Below, in pieces: positions 47,601 through 59,905 of a stretch of 64,000 nucleotides of DNA. The DNA lies in the NCBI RefSeq assembly GCF_015235415.1, contig NZ_JADGLL010000016.1, positions 1-64,000 of the forward strand, in the 5' to 3' direction. Under the pieces are notes generated by a model. The model ran no database searches. It was not told the DNA's origin and saw nothing but the letters and a program-made list of their open reading frames with translations. The stretch is from Microbacterium paludicola. Lineage in GTDB: Bacteria; Actinomycetota; Actinomycetes; Actinomycetales; Microbacteriaceae. Every line of letters begins with the position of its first letter. Within the stretch, counting starts at the first letter, position 1. Position numbers and translations under genes: made by a program.

Positions 47601-49425
47601 CGATCTTCCAGCTGGTGGTGCCGAGCGTGAAGACGTCGTTCACGCGCGACTCGTAGACCATCTCCTCGTCGAGCTCGCCGACGCGGGCGTTGCGGGTCTC
47701 GCCGGCGATGAAGACGCCGAACAGCCCGCGGTCGGGGATCGTGCCGCCGCTGGTGACCGCGAGCCGCTGCGCGCCCGGTCGCCCCTCGATCGTGCCGGCA
47801 TCGCGATCCCAGACGAGGCGCGGGCGCAGCTCGGCGAACTCGTCGGACGGATAGCGGCCCGCCAGCAGGTCGAGGGTCGCCTCGTACGCACTGCGCGGCA
47901 GGGAGCGGAACGGCGCGCTGCGGCGCACGGTCTCGAACCAGTGCTCGACCTCGATGGATCCGAGCGCGGTCGCCGCGACCGTCTGCTGGGCGAGGATGTC
48001 GAGCGGGTTCTGCGGCACGGCGATCGACTCGATCTGGCCGGCGAGCATCCGCTCGGTGACGATCGCGGTGTGGAGGACGTCGCTGCGGTGCTTGGGGAAC
48101 AGCGCCGCCTTCGAGATCTCGCCGACCTGGTGCCCGGCGCGGCCGACGCGCTGCAGGCCGCTCGCGGCGCTGGGCGGAGCCTCGACCTGGATCACCAGGT
48201 CGACCGCACCCATATCGATGCCGAGCTCGAGGCTGCTGGTCGCGACGACGCAGCGCAGCTCGCCCGACTTCAGCTGCTCCTCGACGATCGCCCGCTGCTC
48301 CTTCGAGACCGAGCCGTGGTGCGCCTTCGCGAGTACGGGATCCGCACCGGCCGTGGAGCCGGCCTGCGCCATCATCGCCGCGGGAACGGTGGGCTCCGGC
48401 AGGTCGAGCCCGAGCCGCTCGCTGTAGATCTCGTTGAGCCGCGCGGTCAGCCGCTCGGCGAGCCGCCGGGAGTTCGCGAACACGATGGTCGAGCGGTGCG
48501 CGAGGATGCGATCGACGATCGCCTCCTCGACATGCGGCCAGATCGATCCGGTCATCTCGGTGGCTTCGGGTGGGGCCCCCGCCGCCGAGGCTCCGCCCGG
48601 CGCGAATGCGCCGGGTGGAGAAGCGGTCGGGGAGAACCACTCGCCGTCGTCGCCCGTCTCGGCCGCGGGGGCGGCGCCGGCCGCGGGAGGCGGGTTCTGC
48701 ATGTCGGCGATCGGCACCGTCACGCGCAGCTCGAACGTCTTCGACGCGCGCGGGGCGACGATGTCGACCGGAGCCGTGCCGCCGAGGAACCGGGCGACCT
48801 CGTCGATCGGCCGCACCGTGGCCGACAGGCCGATGCGCTGCGCGGGCTTCTCGAGCAGGTCGTCGAGCCGCTCGAGGCTGACCGCGAGATGAGCGCCGCG
48901 CTTGGTCGCGGCGACCGCGTGCACCTCGTCGACAATGACCGTGTGCACCTCGCGCAGCGTCTCGCGGGCCTGGCTCGTGAGCATCAGGTACAGCGACTCG
49001 GGCGTCGTGATCAGGATGTCCGGCGGATGCCGCACGAGCCGCTGCCGGTCGGTGGACGGCGTGTCGCCCGATCGCACGCCGACGCTCACCTCGGGCGCCT
49101 GCTCGCCGAGCCGCCGCGCCGCCTGCGAGATGCCGACGAGGGGCGAGCGGAGGTTGCGCTCGACATCCACGCCGAGCGCCTTCAGCGGCGAGACATACAG
49201 GATCTTCGTGCGCTCGGGGGCGGCGTGGTCCTTCTCGCGGAACACGCGGTCGATCGCCCAGAGGAACGCCGACAGGGTCTTGCCGGATCCGGTCGGCGCC
49301 ACGACCAGTGCGTGGCGGCCCTGCGAGATCGCGTCCCACGCGCCCACCTGCGCGTCGGTCGGCGCCGTGAAGGCGCCACGGAACCACTCCCGCGTCGCGG
49401 GGGCGAACCGATCGAGCACATCCAC
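44656..49425 (-). CDS. lhr: Lhr-type superfamily 2 ATP-dependent helicase
   Basis: 1589 aa, full length. Residues 1-480 hold the RecA-like domains: APTGSGKTLSAFLWA, DEVHAVAATKRG, SATVRP, ELGIDMGAVDLVIQ and QRVGRAGHQ. The remainder is the Lhr winged-helix and C-terminal region. It unwinds RNA-DNA hybrids and pairs with Nei2 in repair. GTG 49425 is 6 nt behind CAGACT (49437-49432), a leaderless start; ATG 49473 would overlap the opposite gene. Residues about 1001-1015 (STVSTRSARSTSEG) are encoded by a REP-like repeat. Confidence 0.95.
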   Translation of the reverse strand: MDVLDRFAPATREWFRGAFTAPTDAQVGAWDAISQGRHALVVAPTGSGKTLSAFLWAIDRVFREKDHAAPERTKILYVSPLKALGVDVERNLRSPLVGISQAARRLGEQAPEVSVGVRSGDTPSTDRQRLVRHPPDILITTPESLYLMLTSQARETLREVHTVIVDEVHAVAATKRGAHLAVSLERLDDLLEKPAQRIGLSATVRPIDEVARFLGGTAPVDIVAPRASKTFELRVTVPIADMQNPPPAAGAAPAAETGDDGEWFSPTASPPGAFAPGGASAAGAPPEATEMTGSIWPHVEEAIVDRILAHRSTIVFANSRRLAERLTARLNEIYSERLGLDLPEPTVPAAMMAQAGSTAGADPVLAKAHHGSVSKEQRAIVEEQLKSGELRCVVATSSLELGIDMGAVDLVIQVEAPPSAASGLQRVGRAGHQVGEISKAALFPKHRSDVLHTAIVTERMLAGQIESIAVPQNPLDILAQQTVAATALGSIEVEHWFETVRRSAPFRSLPRSAYEATLDLLAGRYPSDEFAELRPRLVWDRDAGTIEGRPGAQRLAVTSGGTIPDRGLFGVFIAGETRNARVGELDEEMVYESRVNDVFTLGTTSWKIVEITHDRVNVVPAFGQPGKVPFWHGDGLGRPAELGEALGRFARELSSTAPEKAEQRLIEAGLDEFARQNLLGYLAEQKEATGTLPTDRTLTVERGRDEVGDWRIILHSPYGMHVHSPWALAVNARIRERLGVEGSAVASDDGIIARIPDAESEPPGAELFVFDPDELERIVTDEVGGSALFASRFRECAARALLMPRQNPGKRSPLWQQRQRSAQLLEVARRHPTFPIILETLREVLQDVYDLPALLRIVRSIGERRIRLVETEPAQPSPYARDLLFGYVGAFMYEGDSPLAERRAAALSVDPSLLSELLGKVEMRELLDPDVIAQFEAEAQRLAPDRRARGVEGVADLLRVLGPLSVDEVAERLEPSSVVERGRNGRVDAAETAEASTPGDGSTVSTRSARSTSEGYLEALVDARRAIPVNVAGTQRYAAIEDAGRLRDALGAALPVGVPVAFLEPLPDPLGDVVSRYARTHGPFTTAAVAERLGIGPAVARHALQRLEGQGRLVSGFFLADAGVSDEPEWCDAEALRRIRMRSLAALRGSVEPVAPDAYARFLPDWQHITRPLEGIDGVLAAIDQLAGVPIPASAWESLVLPSRVRDYTPAMLDELTATGEVVWSGHGSLPGRDGWIALHPADGAPLTIAPSDIEVAPDSLEARLVRALAGGGAYFAAQLRELAQGETEIGTVEALWNLVWAGRVTNDTFAPVRSLLGAGSQAHRSARRTPRARLYRGASLSRPSFGGTSPNPPRPQASGGRWSLLPDAEPDAAVRHTATASLLLDRYGVVTRGAVQNEGVPGGFAQAYRVLASLEQAGHCRRGYLIEKLGAAQFATSPTIDRLRQFSALPDPVPLRAVTLAATDPANPYGAALPWPALDAVKHRPGRKAGGLVVLVDGALVLYLERGGRTALAFTDDEQVLTAAAADLARTARERRLETLTVEQVNGEFVYGTAVGRALREAGFVESTKGLTFRKATAGSAAIGGRRA
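46389..46419. repeat. REP-like element inside lhr
   Basis: CTCGTTGAGCGAGCGGAGCGAGTCGAAACGGT (two halves CTCGTTGAGCGAGCGG and AGCGAGTCGAAACGGT) lies in frame inside lhr and encodes a short Ser/Thr/Arg linker. Same family as the intergenic repeats at 35088, 56301 and 62361. Confidence 0.85.
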
Positions 49426-49471
49426 CGGTCCAGTCTGCCGGGCGCCTCCGACATACGGGCAGGATGGTCCC

Positions 49472-49940
49472 ATGGGAAAGCGATTCGGCCCGCTGCATGC
49501 GACGGAACAGGGGGTGCGGATCGGCGATCCGACGCGCCGCCACCTGCTGCTCGCCGAGGACGGGATCCATCACGTCGACGGCGAGAAGCGACTCGCGACG
49601 TTCGCGTGGGAGCACGTCGAGAACGTGCGCCTCGGGTGCCACGACGTGGTTCCCCTGGCCCGGGGCCGTCGCAGGAGTGCTGTGGGCGGCGGCCGTCGCG
49701 CTCGCGCAGGATGACCTCGGCGTCACGGTCGACGACGGCAAGGCCGAGGTCGCGACCCGCGACGGCGTCGAGGTCGTCGACGTCAGCCGTCACCACCTCG
49801 GTCCCTACTGGAAGGGCGCGGTCGCGCGCACCGAGATGCTCGTCGAGTGGCTCGCGGCCAAGCCCGAGCGGCGGACGCTGCTGTCGGCGCCCGACGAGCT
49901 CGTGCGGCGGGCCGCGCGGCGACAGGCCCGCATCGCGTGA
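49472..49940 (+). pseudogene. Hypothetical membrane-associated protein, frameshifted
   Basis: First frame: MGKRFGPLHATEQGVRIGDPTRRHLLLAEDGIHHVDG. Second frame: TTWFPWPGAVAGVLWAAAVALAQDDLGVTVDDG. They meet near 49636-49642; removing one G from the GGGTGCC run gives a continuous RLGATTWFPWPGAVAG. It has one hydrophobic stretch (about 60-75) and a C-terminal helix rich in Arg. ATG 49472 is 6 nt behind CAGGAT (49460-49465): leaderless. Divergent from lhr. No function known. Confidence 0.75.
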
Positions 49941-49947
49941 GCGACGG

Positions 49948-50595
49948 TCAGCCCAGCTGACCCAGCTGCTTCTCGAGGAACGCCCGCACGTCGGCGAGCT
50001 CGTGCTCGGAGACCGCGTGGCGCAGCTCGGGATAGATGCGGCCGACGAGGTCGCTGTGGCCGGGAAGCCAGTCGGTCGTGTGCAGCACGAGCGCCGCGGG
50101 AATCACCTCGTCGAGCGCGCCGCGTCCCCAGAACACCGGCGGCCGGCGCTCCGCGAGATCGGCGTCGCCCGGCAGCTCCCCCGGGGTGGCGTACCCCGAC
50201 AGGTTGATGACGAACGCGAAGCGCTCGGGATCGAGCCGCAGCGCCTGCAGCGCTACCGCCGCGCCCTGCGAGAAGCCGAGCAGCCCGATGCTCGTCGCCT
50301 CGGACGCCACCTCGTCGAGCCACGTCAGCAGCGCGTGCGCGGCGCGCGTTGTGTGCACGGCATCTCGGCTCTCCAGGCCCTCGATCGGATACCAGGATCG
50401 GCCGGGCGTCGGGAACGGCGGCTCGAGCGGCGCACGCACAGCAGCGATCGCGAACTCCGCCGGCAGGTGCGGCGTCAGCGCGAAGAGGTCGCGCTCGTCG
50501 GCGCCGTAGCCATGCAGCAGCACAAGCAGCGTACGGCCGGCCGGCTCGCCCGACCAGAGCACGGCATCCGGATCGAGGATCGGGTTCTCTGACAC
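49948..50595 (-). CDS. Phospholipase/carboxylesterase-type alpha/beta hydrolase
   Basis: 215 aa. Nucleophile GFSQGAAVALQAL, oxyanion LLHGYGADERDLF, acid FWGRGALDEVIP and catalytic His SDLVGRIYPEL or RHAVSEHE near the end. Length and motifs are those of esterase D/carboxylesterase 2 types acting on short acyl esters. GTG 50595 is 6 nt behind CAGGAT (50607-50602): leaderless. Confidence 0.92.
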   Translation of the reverse strand: MSENPILDPDAVLWSGEPAGRTLLVLLHGYGADERDLFALTPHLPAEFAIAAVRAPLEPPFPTPGRSWYPIEGLESRDAVHTTRAAHALLTWLDEVASEATSIGLLGFSQGAAVALQALRLDPERFAFVINLSGYATPGELPGDADLAERRPPVFWGRGALDEVIPAALVLHTTDWLPGHSDLVGRIYPELRHAVSEHELADVRAFLEKQLGQLG

Positions 50596-50671
50596 CCGTC
50601 CATCCTGCCGCGAGCCTGCGACGTTGCTCCACGGGGCAGAGGGATTCGGTGTGGCCCGGTAGAAAGGACTC

Positions 50672-51295
50672 ATGGCCGTGCGCACACCTGATCCGGATCC
50701 CGAAGAGCAGCCCTCCGACGACGCGGACTTCTCCGCGGTGGGAGCGGCCGGGTTCGGCGGCGTGCCCGGGGGCGGGACGAACCCCGCGTGGCTGAGCGAC
50801 ATCGAGCTCGCCGAGATCCGCCGCCGCCTGCCGATGATCTACGTCGAGGCGGTGCCCGTGCGGACGGATGGGACGGGCGCGGTCACGCAGGTGGGCATCC
50901 TGCTGCGCGCGACGCCGCTCGGCGAGATCAGCCGCACGATCGTGTCGGGCCGTGTGCGGTACGGCGAGACGGTGCGCGACGCGCTGTTCCGCCACCTCGA
51001 GAACGACCTCGGCCCGATGGCGTTCCCGCTGCTGCCGCCGTCGCCCGTGCCGTTCACGGTCGCGGAGTACTTCCCGATCCCCGGCGTGAGCCCGTACCAC
51101 GACGACCGCCAGCACGCCGTGTCGCTCGCGTACGTCGTGCCCGTCACGGGCACGTGCGAGCCCCGTCAGGATGCGCTCGAGGTCACCTGGCTGACGCCCG
51201 AGGAGGCGTCGTCCGAGGCGCTCGCCGCCGAGATGGAGGGCGGCCGCGGCACGCTCATCCGCACCGCCCTGGCCAGCGTCGGCGCCCTGCGCTAG
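50672..51295 (+). CDS. NUDIX hydrolase with DUF4916-type layout
   Basis: 207 aa. Acidic, disordered N-terminal 30 residues, then PMIYVEAVPVRTDGTGAVTQVGILLRATPLGEISRTIVSGRV and YGETVRDALFRHLENDLGP in the NUDIX position, but the usual GX5EX7REUXEEXGU box is incomplete. It could be an inactive or altered NUDIX protein. AAAGGA before ATG 50672. The last 4 nt overlap the convergent TetR gene. Confidence 0.82.
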   Translation: MAVRTPDPDPEEQPSDDADFSAVGAAGFGGVPGGGTNPAWLSDIELAEIRRRLPMIYVEAVPVRTDGTGAVTQVGILLRATPLGEISRTIVSGRVRYGETVRDALFRHLENDLGPMAFPLLPPSPVPFTVAEYFPIPGVSPYHDDRQHAVSLAYVVPVTGTCEPRQDALEVTWLTPEEASSEALAAEMEGGRGTLIRTALASVGALR

Positions 51296-51846
51296 AAGGC
51301 CGCGTCGATGAGGGTCGCCGCGGCCTGACGGGCGACGCCCGCCGACTCGGAGGTGCCGAGGATGGCGGCCGTGGTCTGCGCGCCCTCGGCGAGGATGGCG
51401 AGCTGCGGCCCGAGCTCGGCCGGCCCGCCGGCGTCGGCGACGAGCCGATCCACGTAGGCCTGGAACGAGAGCTTGTGGTCGCGCACCGCCAGCGCCACCG
51501 CCGGGCTCGTCGCGCCGAGTTCGCCGAACGTGTTGATGAAGCCGCAGCCGCGGAAGTCGTCCTCGTCGAACCAGTTGGCGAGATGGTCGTACACGGCGAG
51601 CAGGCGATCGCGGGGAGTGTCGGCCCGCGCCACGGCCCCGTCGATGCCGCTGGTCCAGAGCTGGTGACGATGGGCGAGGACGCCGAGGACGAGCTGCTCC
51701 TTCGACGGGAACTGCTTGTAGATGGTCTTCAGCGACACGCCTGCTGCATCGCGGACGGCATCCATCCCGACCGCGCCGATGCCCTGGCTGTAGAACAGCC
51801 CGTCGGCCGCGCGGACGATCTGCTCGCGCACATCCGTATCGCTCAT
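51292..51846 (-). CDS. TetR-family repressor
   Basis: 184 aa. HTH at residues 8-52 (IVRAADGLFYSQGIGAVGMDAVRDAAGVSLKTIYKQFPSKEQLV), then a helical ligand domain with GCGFINTFGELG. Palindromes GGAGAAC..GTTCTCC at 51885-51902 and before the hydrolase gene (52795, 52830) are its likely operators, so it probably represses itself and the hydrolase. Confidence 0.93.
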   Translation of the reverse strand: MSDTDVREQIVRAADGLFYSQGIGAVGMDAVRDAAGVSLKTIYKQFPSKEQLVLGVLAHRHQLWTSGIDGAVARADTPRDRLLAVYDHLANWFDEDDFRGCGFINTFGELGATSPAVALAVRDHKLSFQAYVDRLVADAGGPAELGPQLAILAEGAQTTAAILGTSESAGVARQAAATLIDAAF

Positions 51847-51875
51847 GTCAGCTCCCACCTTCCCCTCCACAGCGT

Positions 51876-51911
51876 AACCGGATCGGAGAACCGAGGTTCT
51901 CCGATCCGGTT
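51876..51911. terminator. Long palindrome between the hydrolase and tetR genes
   Basis: 17-bp perfect stem around GA: AACCGGATCGGAGAACC (51876-51892) and its complement (51895-51911). It ends the hydrolase message and contains the TetR operator 51885-51902. Confidence 0.8.
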
Positions 51912-51929
51912 GCGGCTTCGTGTCGCGAT

Positions 51930-52958
<1,029 letters not shown>

Positions 52959-53038
52959 TCAGCGCACATCGTGCGGGATGTGCAGTCGCGGCCGCGCTGT
53001 GCCGTCGCGGCGCAGGATGTGCCGCGACGGGGCCGGAG

Positions 53039-54109
53039 TTAAGGGGTCGCGGATGTCGCCGCGGCGATCGCGGCGATGAACGCGTCGACGTCGGCCTCGG
53101 TGGTGTCCCAGCTCGTCAGCCAGCGGACCTCGCCGGTCGCCTCGTTCCAGTCGTAGAAGCGGAAGTCCTCGCGCAGGCGATCGGCGACGCCCGGCGGCAG
53201 GATGGCGAACACGCCGTTCGTCTGCGTCGGCTGCGTGAACGAGACGCGGGTGATGGATCCGTCGGCAAGGCCCGCCTCGATGCCCGCGCGCAGGCGGGCC
53301 GCCATGGCGTTCGCGTGTGCGCCGCTGCGCAGCCACAGGTCGTCGGTCAGCAGCGCGACGAGCTGCGCCGAGACGAACCGCATCTTCGAGGCGAGCTGCA
53401 TCGCCGACTTGCGGAGGAAGTCGATCCCGGTCACGGCATCCGGATTCAGCACGACGATCGCCTCGGCCCCGATCGCGCCGTTCTTCGTGCCGCCGAAGCT
53501 CAGGACGTCGACGCCGGCGTCGCGGGTGAACTCGCGCAGCGGCACGCCGAGCGCGGCGGCGGCGTTGGCGATCCGCGCGCCGTCCATGTGCAGCGTCAGC
53601 CCGAGAGCGTGCGCGGTGTCGGCGATGGCGGCGATCTCGTCGACCGAGTACAGCGTGCCGAGCTCGGTCGACTGCGTGATCGACACCACCTGGGGCACCG
53701 CCTGATGCACGCCGCGGGAGCCCGCGACGGAGCGGATGAGGTCGGGCGTCAGCTTCGCATCCGGCGTGTGCACCGGCACGATCTTGAAGCCGCCGACCTT
53801 CTCGGGCGCCCCGCCCTCGTCGGTGTGGATGTGCGCGACGGCGGGCGTGATCACCGCGCCCCAGCGCGTCAGCATCGCCTGCAGGCCCACCACGTTGGCG
53901 CCGGTGCCGTTGAACACGGGAAAGGCCTCGACACCCTCGCCCAGCAGCTCGACGAACTGCCGCTGCAGCCGGGCGGTGTACGGATCCTCGCCGTACGAGA
54001 CCGTGTGTCCGCCGTTCGCGGCGGCGAGGGCGGTGATCACCTCGGGATGGGCGCCCGCGTAGTTGTCGGACGCGAAGTGACGGCGGGACGCATCGTGCAG
54101 GGGATCCAC
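53039..54109 (-). CDS. ltaE: Low-specificity L-threonine aldolase
   Basis: 356 aa PLP enzyme. FASDNYAGAHPEV, NGTGANVVGLQAM, LHMDGARIANAAAALG and the lysine motif SFGGTKNGAIGAE are typical of beta-eliminating aldolases that cleave threonine or allo-threonine to glycine and acetaldehyde. The GTG at 54109 is 6 nt behind TAGGCT (54121-54116): leaderless. Confidence 0.93.
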   Translation of the reverse strand: MDPLHDASRRHFASDNYAGAHPEVITALAAANGGHTVSYGEDPYTARLQRQFVELLGEGVEAFPVFNGTGANVVGLQAMLTRWGAVITPAVAHIHTDEGGAPEKVGGFKIVPVHTPDAKLTPDLIRSVAGSRGVHQAVPQVVSITQSTELGTLYSVDEIAAIADTAHALGLTLHMDGARIANAAAALGVPLREFTRDAGVDVLSFGGTKNGAIGAEAIVVLNPDAVTGIDFLRKSAMQLASKMRFVSAQLVALLTDDLWLRSGAHANAMAARLRAGIEAGLADGSITRVSFTQPTQTNGVFAILPPGVADRLREDFRFYDWNEATGEVRWLTSWDTTEADVDAFIAAIAAATSATP

Positions 54110-54207
54110 CGGATCAGCCTACGGCGGGCGCCGGGTGCATCCGTCGGCCGGACGCATACATCCGTCGGCGGATGTGGCCGGTCGTCGCGGACCGTACGGT
54201 GAAGAGG

Positions 54208-55422
54208 ATGGACGACAGCAGCAACTCCGAACCCGGCCCCCTGGCGCAGCGCCTGCGCGGGCTCTTCCGCGAGGTGTCCCCGACGCAGTGGGCGATCGAC
54301 ACCGTCGCCGGGGTGCTTTTCACGGCGTTCGCGTTCATCTCGATGCGGGCGGTCGGATCGACCTCGCTGGCGGCGGACATCATCACCGTGCTCGCCATGG
54401 TGGCGGCGCTTATGCTCAGCCGCGTCAGCCCTCCGCTGGGGCTCGCCGTCGCATGGGCGGGCGCCCTCTGGCAGGTCGGCACGGGTCAGCCGCCGAGCCC
54501 GTCGAATATGGCGATCTTCGTCGTCCTGTTCGCGACGGCGGCCTACGGGTCGCGGCTCGTGTTCTGGGCGGGCTTCGCCTCGGCCTTCATCGGCGCGGCG
54601 ATCATCGCGACGTACCTCGTTGTGGTGCCGCAGCTGTGGTTGGGCCTCGGCATCTCCTCGCTGTCGGAGTCGGCGGTCACGGCGGCGCTCGCCTTCGCGG
54701 CGGCGCTGTTCGCGCTGCTGCTGTCGTGGACGGCCGGCGCGCTGTTCCGCTCGATCGGCCGTGGGCGCGAGACGCGGCGTGCGCAGCGCGAGGCCGAGGC
54801 GCGGGTGTCTGCCGAGCAGGAGCGGGGCCGCATCGCCCGCGACATGCACGACGTGGTCGCCCACTCGCTCGCCGTTGTGATCGCGCAGGCGGACGGTGCG
54901 CGTTACGCGGCGGCGGCGGATCCGGAGGCCGCGACCGCCGCGCTCGGGACGATCAGCCAGACCGCCCGCGCGGCGCTCGCCGACGTGCGGCTGCTGCTGA
55001 CCCAGCTGCGGCACCAGCAGAGCGAGGGGCCGCAGCCGACGCTCGCCGACCTCGAGCAGCTCTACGCGCAGGTGCGCGCGGCGGGCGTCGACCTGCGCGT
55101 CGACGTCGACCCCGCGCCTCCCGGGGTGCCGCCGGCCGCCGTGCAGCTCGCCGTGTACCGGATCCTGCAGGAGGCGCTCACCAACGCCCTGCGGCACGGG
55201 GACGGCGGTCCGGTCGACGTGGGTCTGGCGTGGCATCCGGATCGCGTGGATCTCCACGTGCGCAATGGCATCCGGAGCGACGGCCGGACGGCCGAGCCGG
55301 GCGGGCACGGCCTGATCGGCATGCGCGAGCGCGCACAGCTGACCGGAGGGCGCCTCGACGCCCGGGCCGAAGGGCCGGCGTGGGTCGTGCGAGCCGAGAT
55401 CCCGATCCGGGCCGCCGCATGA
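54208..55422 (+). CDS. Sensor histidine kinase (NarL/DesK type)
   Basis: 404 aa. About five transmembrane helices between residues 30 and 180, then HisKA_3 with ERGRIARDMHDVVAHS (phospho-His214), and the HATPase_c domain with NALRHGD and GGHGLIGMRERAQLTGG. The signal is unknown. ATG 54208 is 7 nt behind TACGGT (54195-54200); the frame is open to 54172 but that part has no family match. Partner of the regulator at 55499. Confidence 0.93.
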   Translation: MDDSSNSEPGPLAQRLRGLFREVSPTQWAIDTVAGVLFTAFAFISMRAVGSTSLAADIITVLAMVAALMLSRVSPPLGLAVAWAGALWQVGTGQPPSPSNMAIFVVLFATAAYGSRLVFWAGFASAFIGAAIIATYLVVVPQLWLGLGISSLSESAVTAALAFAAALFALLLSWTAGALFRSIGRGRETRRAQREAEARVSAEQERGRIARDMHDVVAHSLAVVIAQADGARYAAAADPEAATAALGTISQTARAALADVRLLLTQLRHQQSEGPQPTLADLEQLYAQVRAAGVDLRVDVDPAPPGVPPAAVQLAVYRILQEALTNALRHGDGGPVDVGLAWHPDRVDLHVRNGIRSDGRTAEPGGHGLIGMRERAQLTGGRLDARAEGPAWVVRAEIPIRAAA

Positions 55423-55498
55423 GCGCCCCGCGCCTTGGCGCCCGCGGGCATGTCCCCCCTCGTGCCGCTCTGCGCCCGGCGGATGCGAGGATCGCAGG

Positions 55499-56140
55499 AT
55501 GATCCGTGTCGCGCTCGTAGACGACCAGTCGCTCTTCCGGGCGGGCATCCGCATGCTCGTCGCCTCGCAGCCAGACCTCGAGGTCGTCGGCGAAGCCGGC
55601 GACGGGCGCGAGGCCCTGGCGGTGGTCGCCGCGACCCGTCCGGATGTGGTGCTCATGGACATCCGGATGCCCGTCATGGACGGTCTCGCCGCGACCGCGG
55701 AGATCCTGACGCAGCCGGATCCGCCGAAGATCGTCATGCTGACGACGTTCGACCTGGATGAGGCGGCCGCGCGGGCGATCCGGCAGGGCGCATCCGGGTT
55801 CCTGCTGAAGGACGCCGACCCCGAGTTTCTGCTCGCCGCGATCCGCACGGTCCACGCCGGATCGTCGGTGATCGCCGCGTCCGCCACCCGCGAGCTGTTC
55901 GCCCAGTTCACCGAGACAACCCGGCCCGTGCCGCCGGCCTACGCCGACCTCACCGACCGCGAGCGGGAGATCTTCGCGCTCGCCGCCCGCGGGCTCAGCA
56001 ACTCGGAGATCGCCGCGCGCGAGTTCCTCAGCGAGGCCACCGTCAAGACGCACATCAGCCGCATCCTCACCAAGCTCGCGCTCCGCGACCGCGTGCAGCT
56101 CGTCGTCTTCGCGTTCGAGCACGGGCTGGCGTCCTTATAA
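55499..56140 (+). CDS. NarL-type response regulator
   Basis: 213 aa. Receiver domain with Asp8-Asp9, phospho-acceptor Asp54 (VVLMDIRMP) and VMLTTFD; then a LuxR-type HTH (LTDREREIFALAARGLSNSEIAAREFLSEATVKTHISRILTKL). ATG 55499 is 6 nt behind GAGGAT (55487-55492), so it may be made from its own leaderless message despite following the kinase by 76 nt. No obvious operator. Confidence 0.95.
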   Translation: MIRVALVDDQSLFRAGIRMLVASQPDLEVVGEAGDGREALAVVAATRPDVVLMDIRMPVMDGLAATAEILTQPDPPKIVMLTTFDLDEAAARAIRQGASGFLLKDADPEFLLAAIRTVHAGSSVIAASATRELFAQFTETTRPVPPAYADLTDREREIFALAARGLSNSEIAAREFLSEATVKTHISRILTKLALRDRVQLVVFAFEHGLASL

Positions 56141-57070
56141 ACAGCGGCTCGCACGCTCGGGGGCCGCAAGCGGCCGCCCTCGCGAGCGAGGCAACGTCGC
56201 TGGCGCTCCGTTGCGGCAGCGCTTCGCGCTGCGTTGGTCGCTTCGCTCCACGTTCGCTTCGCTCGCACACGGGTGGCACAGGTCCGGTGCCCGGCCCGCC
56301 GGTTATCGAGCGAGCTTGCGAGTCGAGATGACGGCCAGCACGGATGGGCGGCTTCGGCTCGGTCGCTTCGGCTCGCTGGCGCTCGCTCAGCAACCGATGG
56401 GGCGCACAAGTCCGGTGCCCAGTCTCCCGGTTATCGAGCGAGCGGAGCGAGTCGAGATGACGGCTCGCACGGGTCGGTGGCTTCGGCTCGCTGGCGCTCG
56501 CTCAGCAACCGGTGGGCGGCACAGCCCGTCAGCCAACCCCGGTTATCGAGCGAGCGGAGCGAGTCGAGATGACGGCCCGCACAGGTCGGTCGCTTCGGCT
56601 CGCAAGCTCGCTCAGCAACCGATGGGCGGCACAGCCCGTCAGCCGACCCCGGTTATCGAGCGAGCGGAGCGAGTCGAGATGACGGCCCGCATGGATGGGC
56701 CGCTTGGGGTCGGTCGCTTCGGCTCGCAAGCTCGCTCAGCAACCGGTGGGCGGCACAGCCCGTCAGCCAACCCCGGTTATCGAGCGAGCGGAGCGAGTCG
56801 AGATGACGGCCAGCACATGTCGGTCGCTTCGGCTCGCTGGCGCTCGCTCAGCAACCGGTGGGGGCAATGGGTTCGTTGCCTAACCCCGGTTATCGAGCGA
56901 GCGGAGCGAGTCGAGATGACGGCCAGCACATGTCGGTCGCTTCGGCTCGCTGGCGCTCGCTCAGCAACCGGTGGGCGGCACAGCCCGTCAGCCGACCCCG
57001 GTTATCGAGCGAGCGGAGCGAGTCGAGATGACGGCCAGCACAGGTCGGTCGCTTCGGCTCGCTGGCGCCC
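56141..57070. repeat. Array of seven REP/BIME-like units
   Basis: GGTTATCGAG starts at 56301, 56429, 56541, 56651, 56775, 56888 and 57000, spaced 110-128 bp. Each unit has GGTTATCGAGCGAGCGGAGC followed by GAGTCGAGATGACGGC, and an inverted partner (CTCGCTGGCGCTCGC then TCAGCAACC). So each unit pairs two mirror-image elements. The first 160 bp hold a diverged start. No gene is credible here. Confidence 0.85.
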
Positions 57071-57082
57071 GGCCCCGAACGC

Positions 57083-57118
57083 GACGATGCCGCCCCCGCC
57101 GGAGCGGGAGCGGCATCG
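57083..57118 (-). terminator. Terminator of katG
   Basis: 10-bp stem ACGATGCCGC / GCGGCATCGT with inner pairing, 10 nt past the katG stop. Confidence 0.8.
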
Positions 57119-57128
57119 TGCGTGAGAC

Positions 57129-59877
<2,749 letters not shown>

Positions 59878-59890
59878 CGATCGCTCAAGA

Positions 59891-59905
59891 TTTGAATGAT
59901 TCAAA
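59891..59905. promoter_or_regulatory. FurA/PerR-type box
   Basis: TTTGAAT-G-ATTCAAA, a perfect 7-1-7 AT-rich palindrome 14 nt before the furA start; it stands out in this GC-rich DNA. Confidence 0.8.

Noticed and set aside
53039-53070. Frameshift in the ltaE end
   Set aside because: The frame is continuous to a natural stop and length is normal.
56211-57125. 304-aa reading frame across the repeat array
   Set aside because: It merely translates the REP units (ERAERVEMTA repeats) and has no start signal or family.
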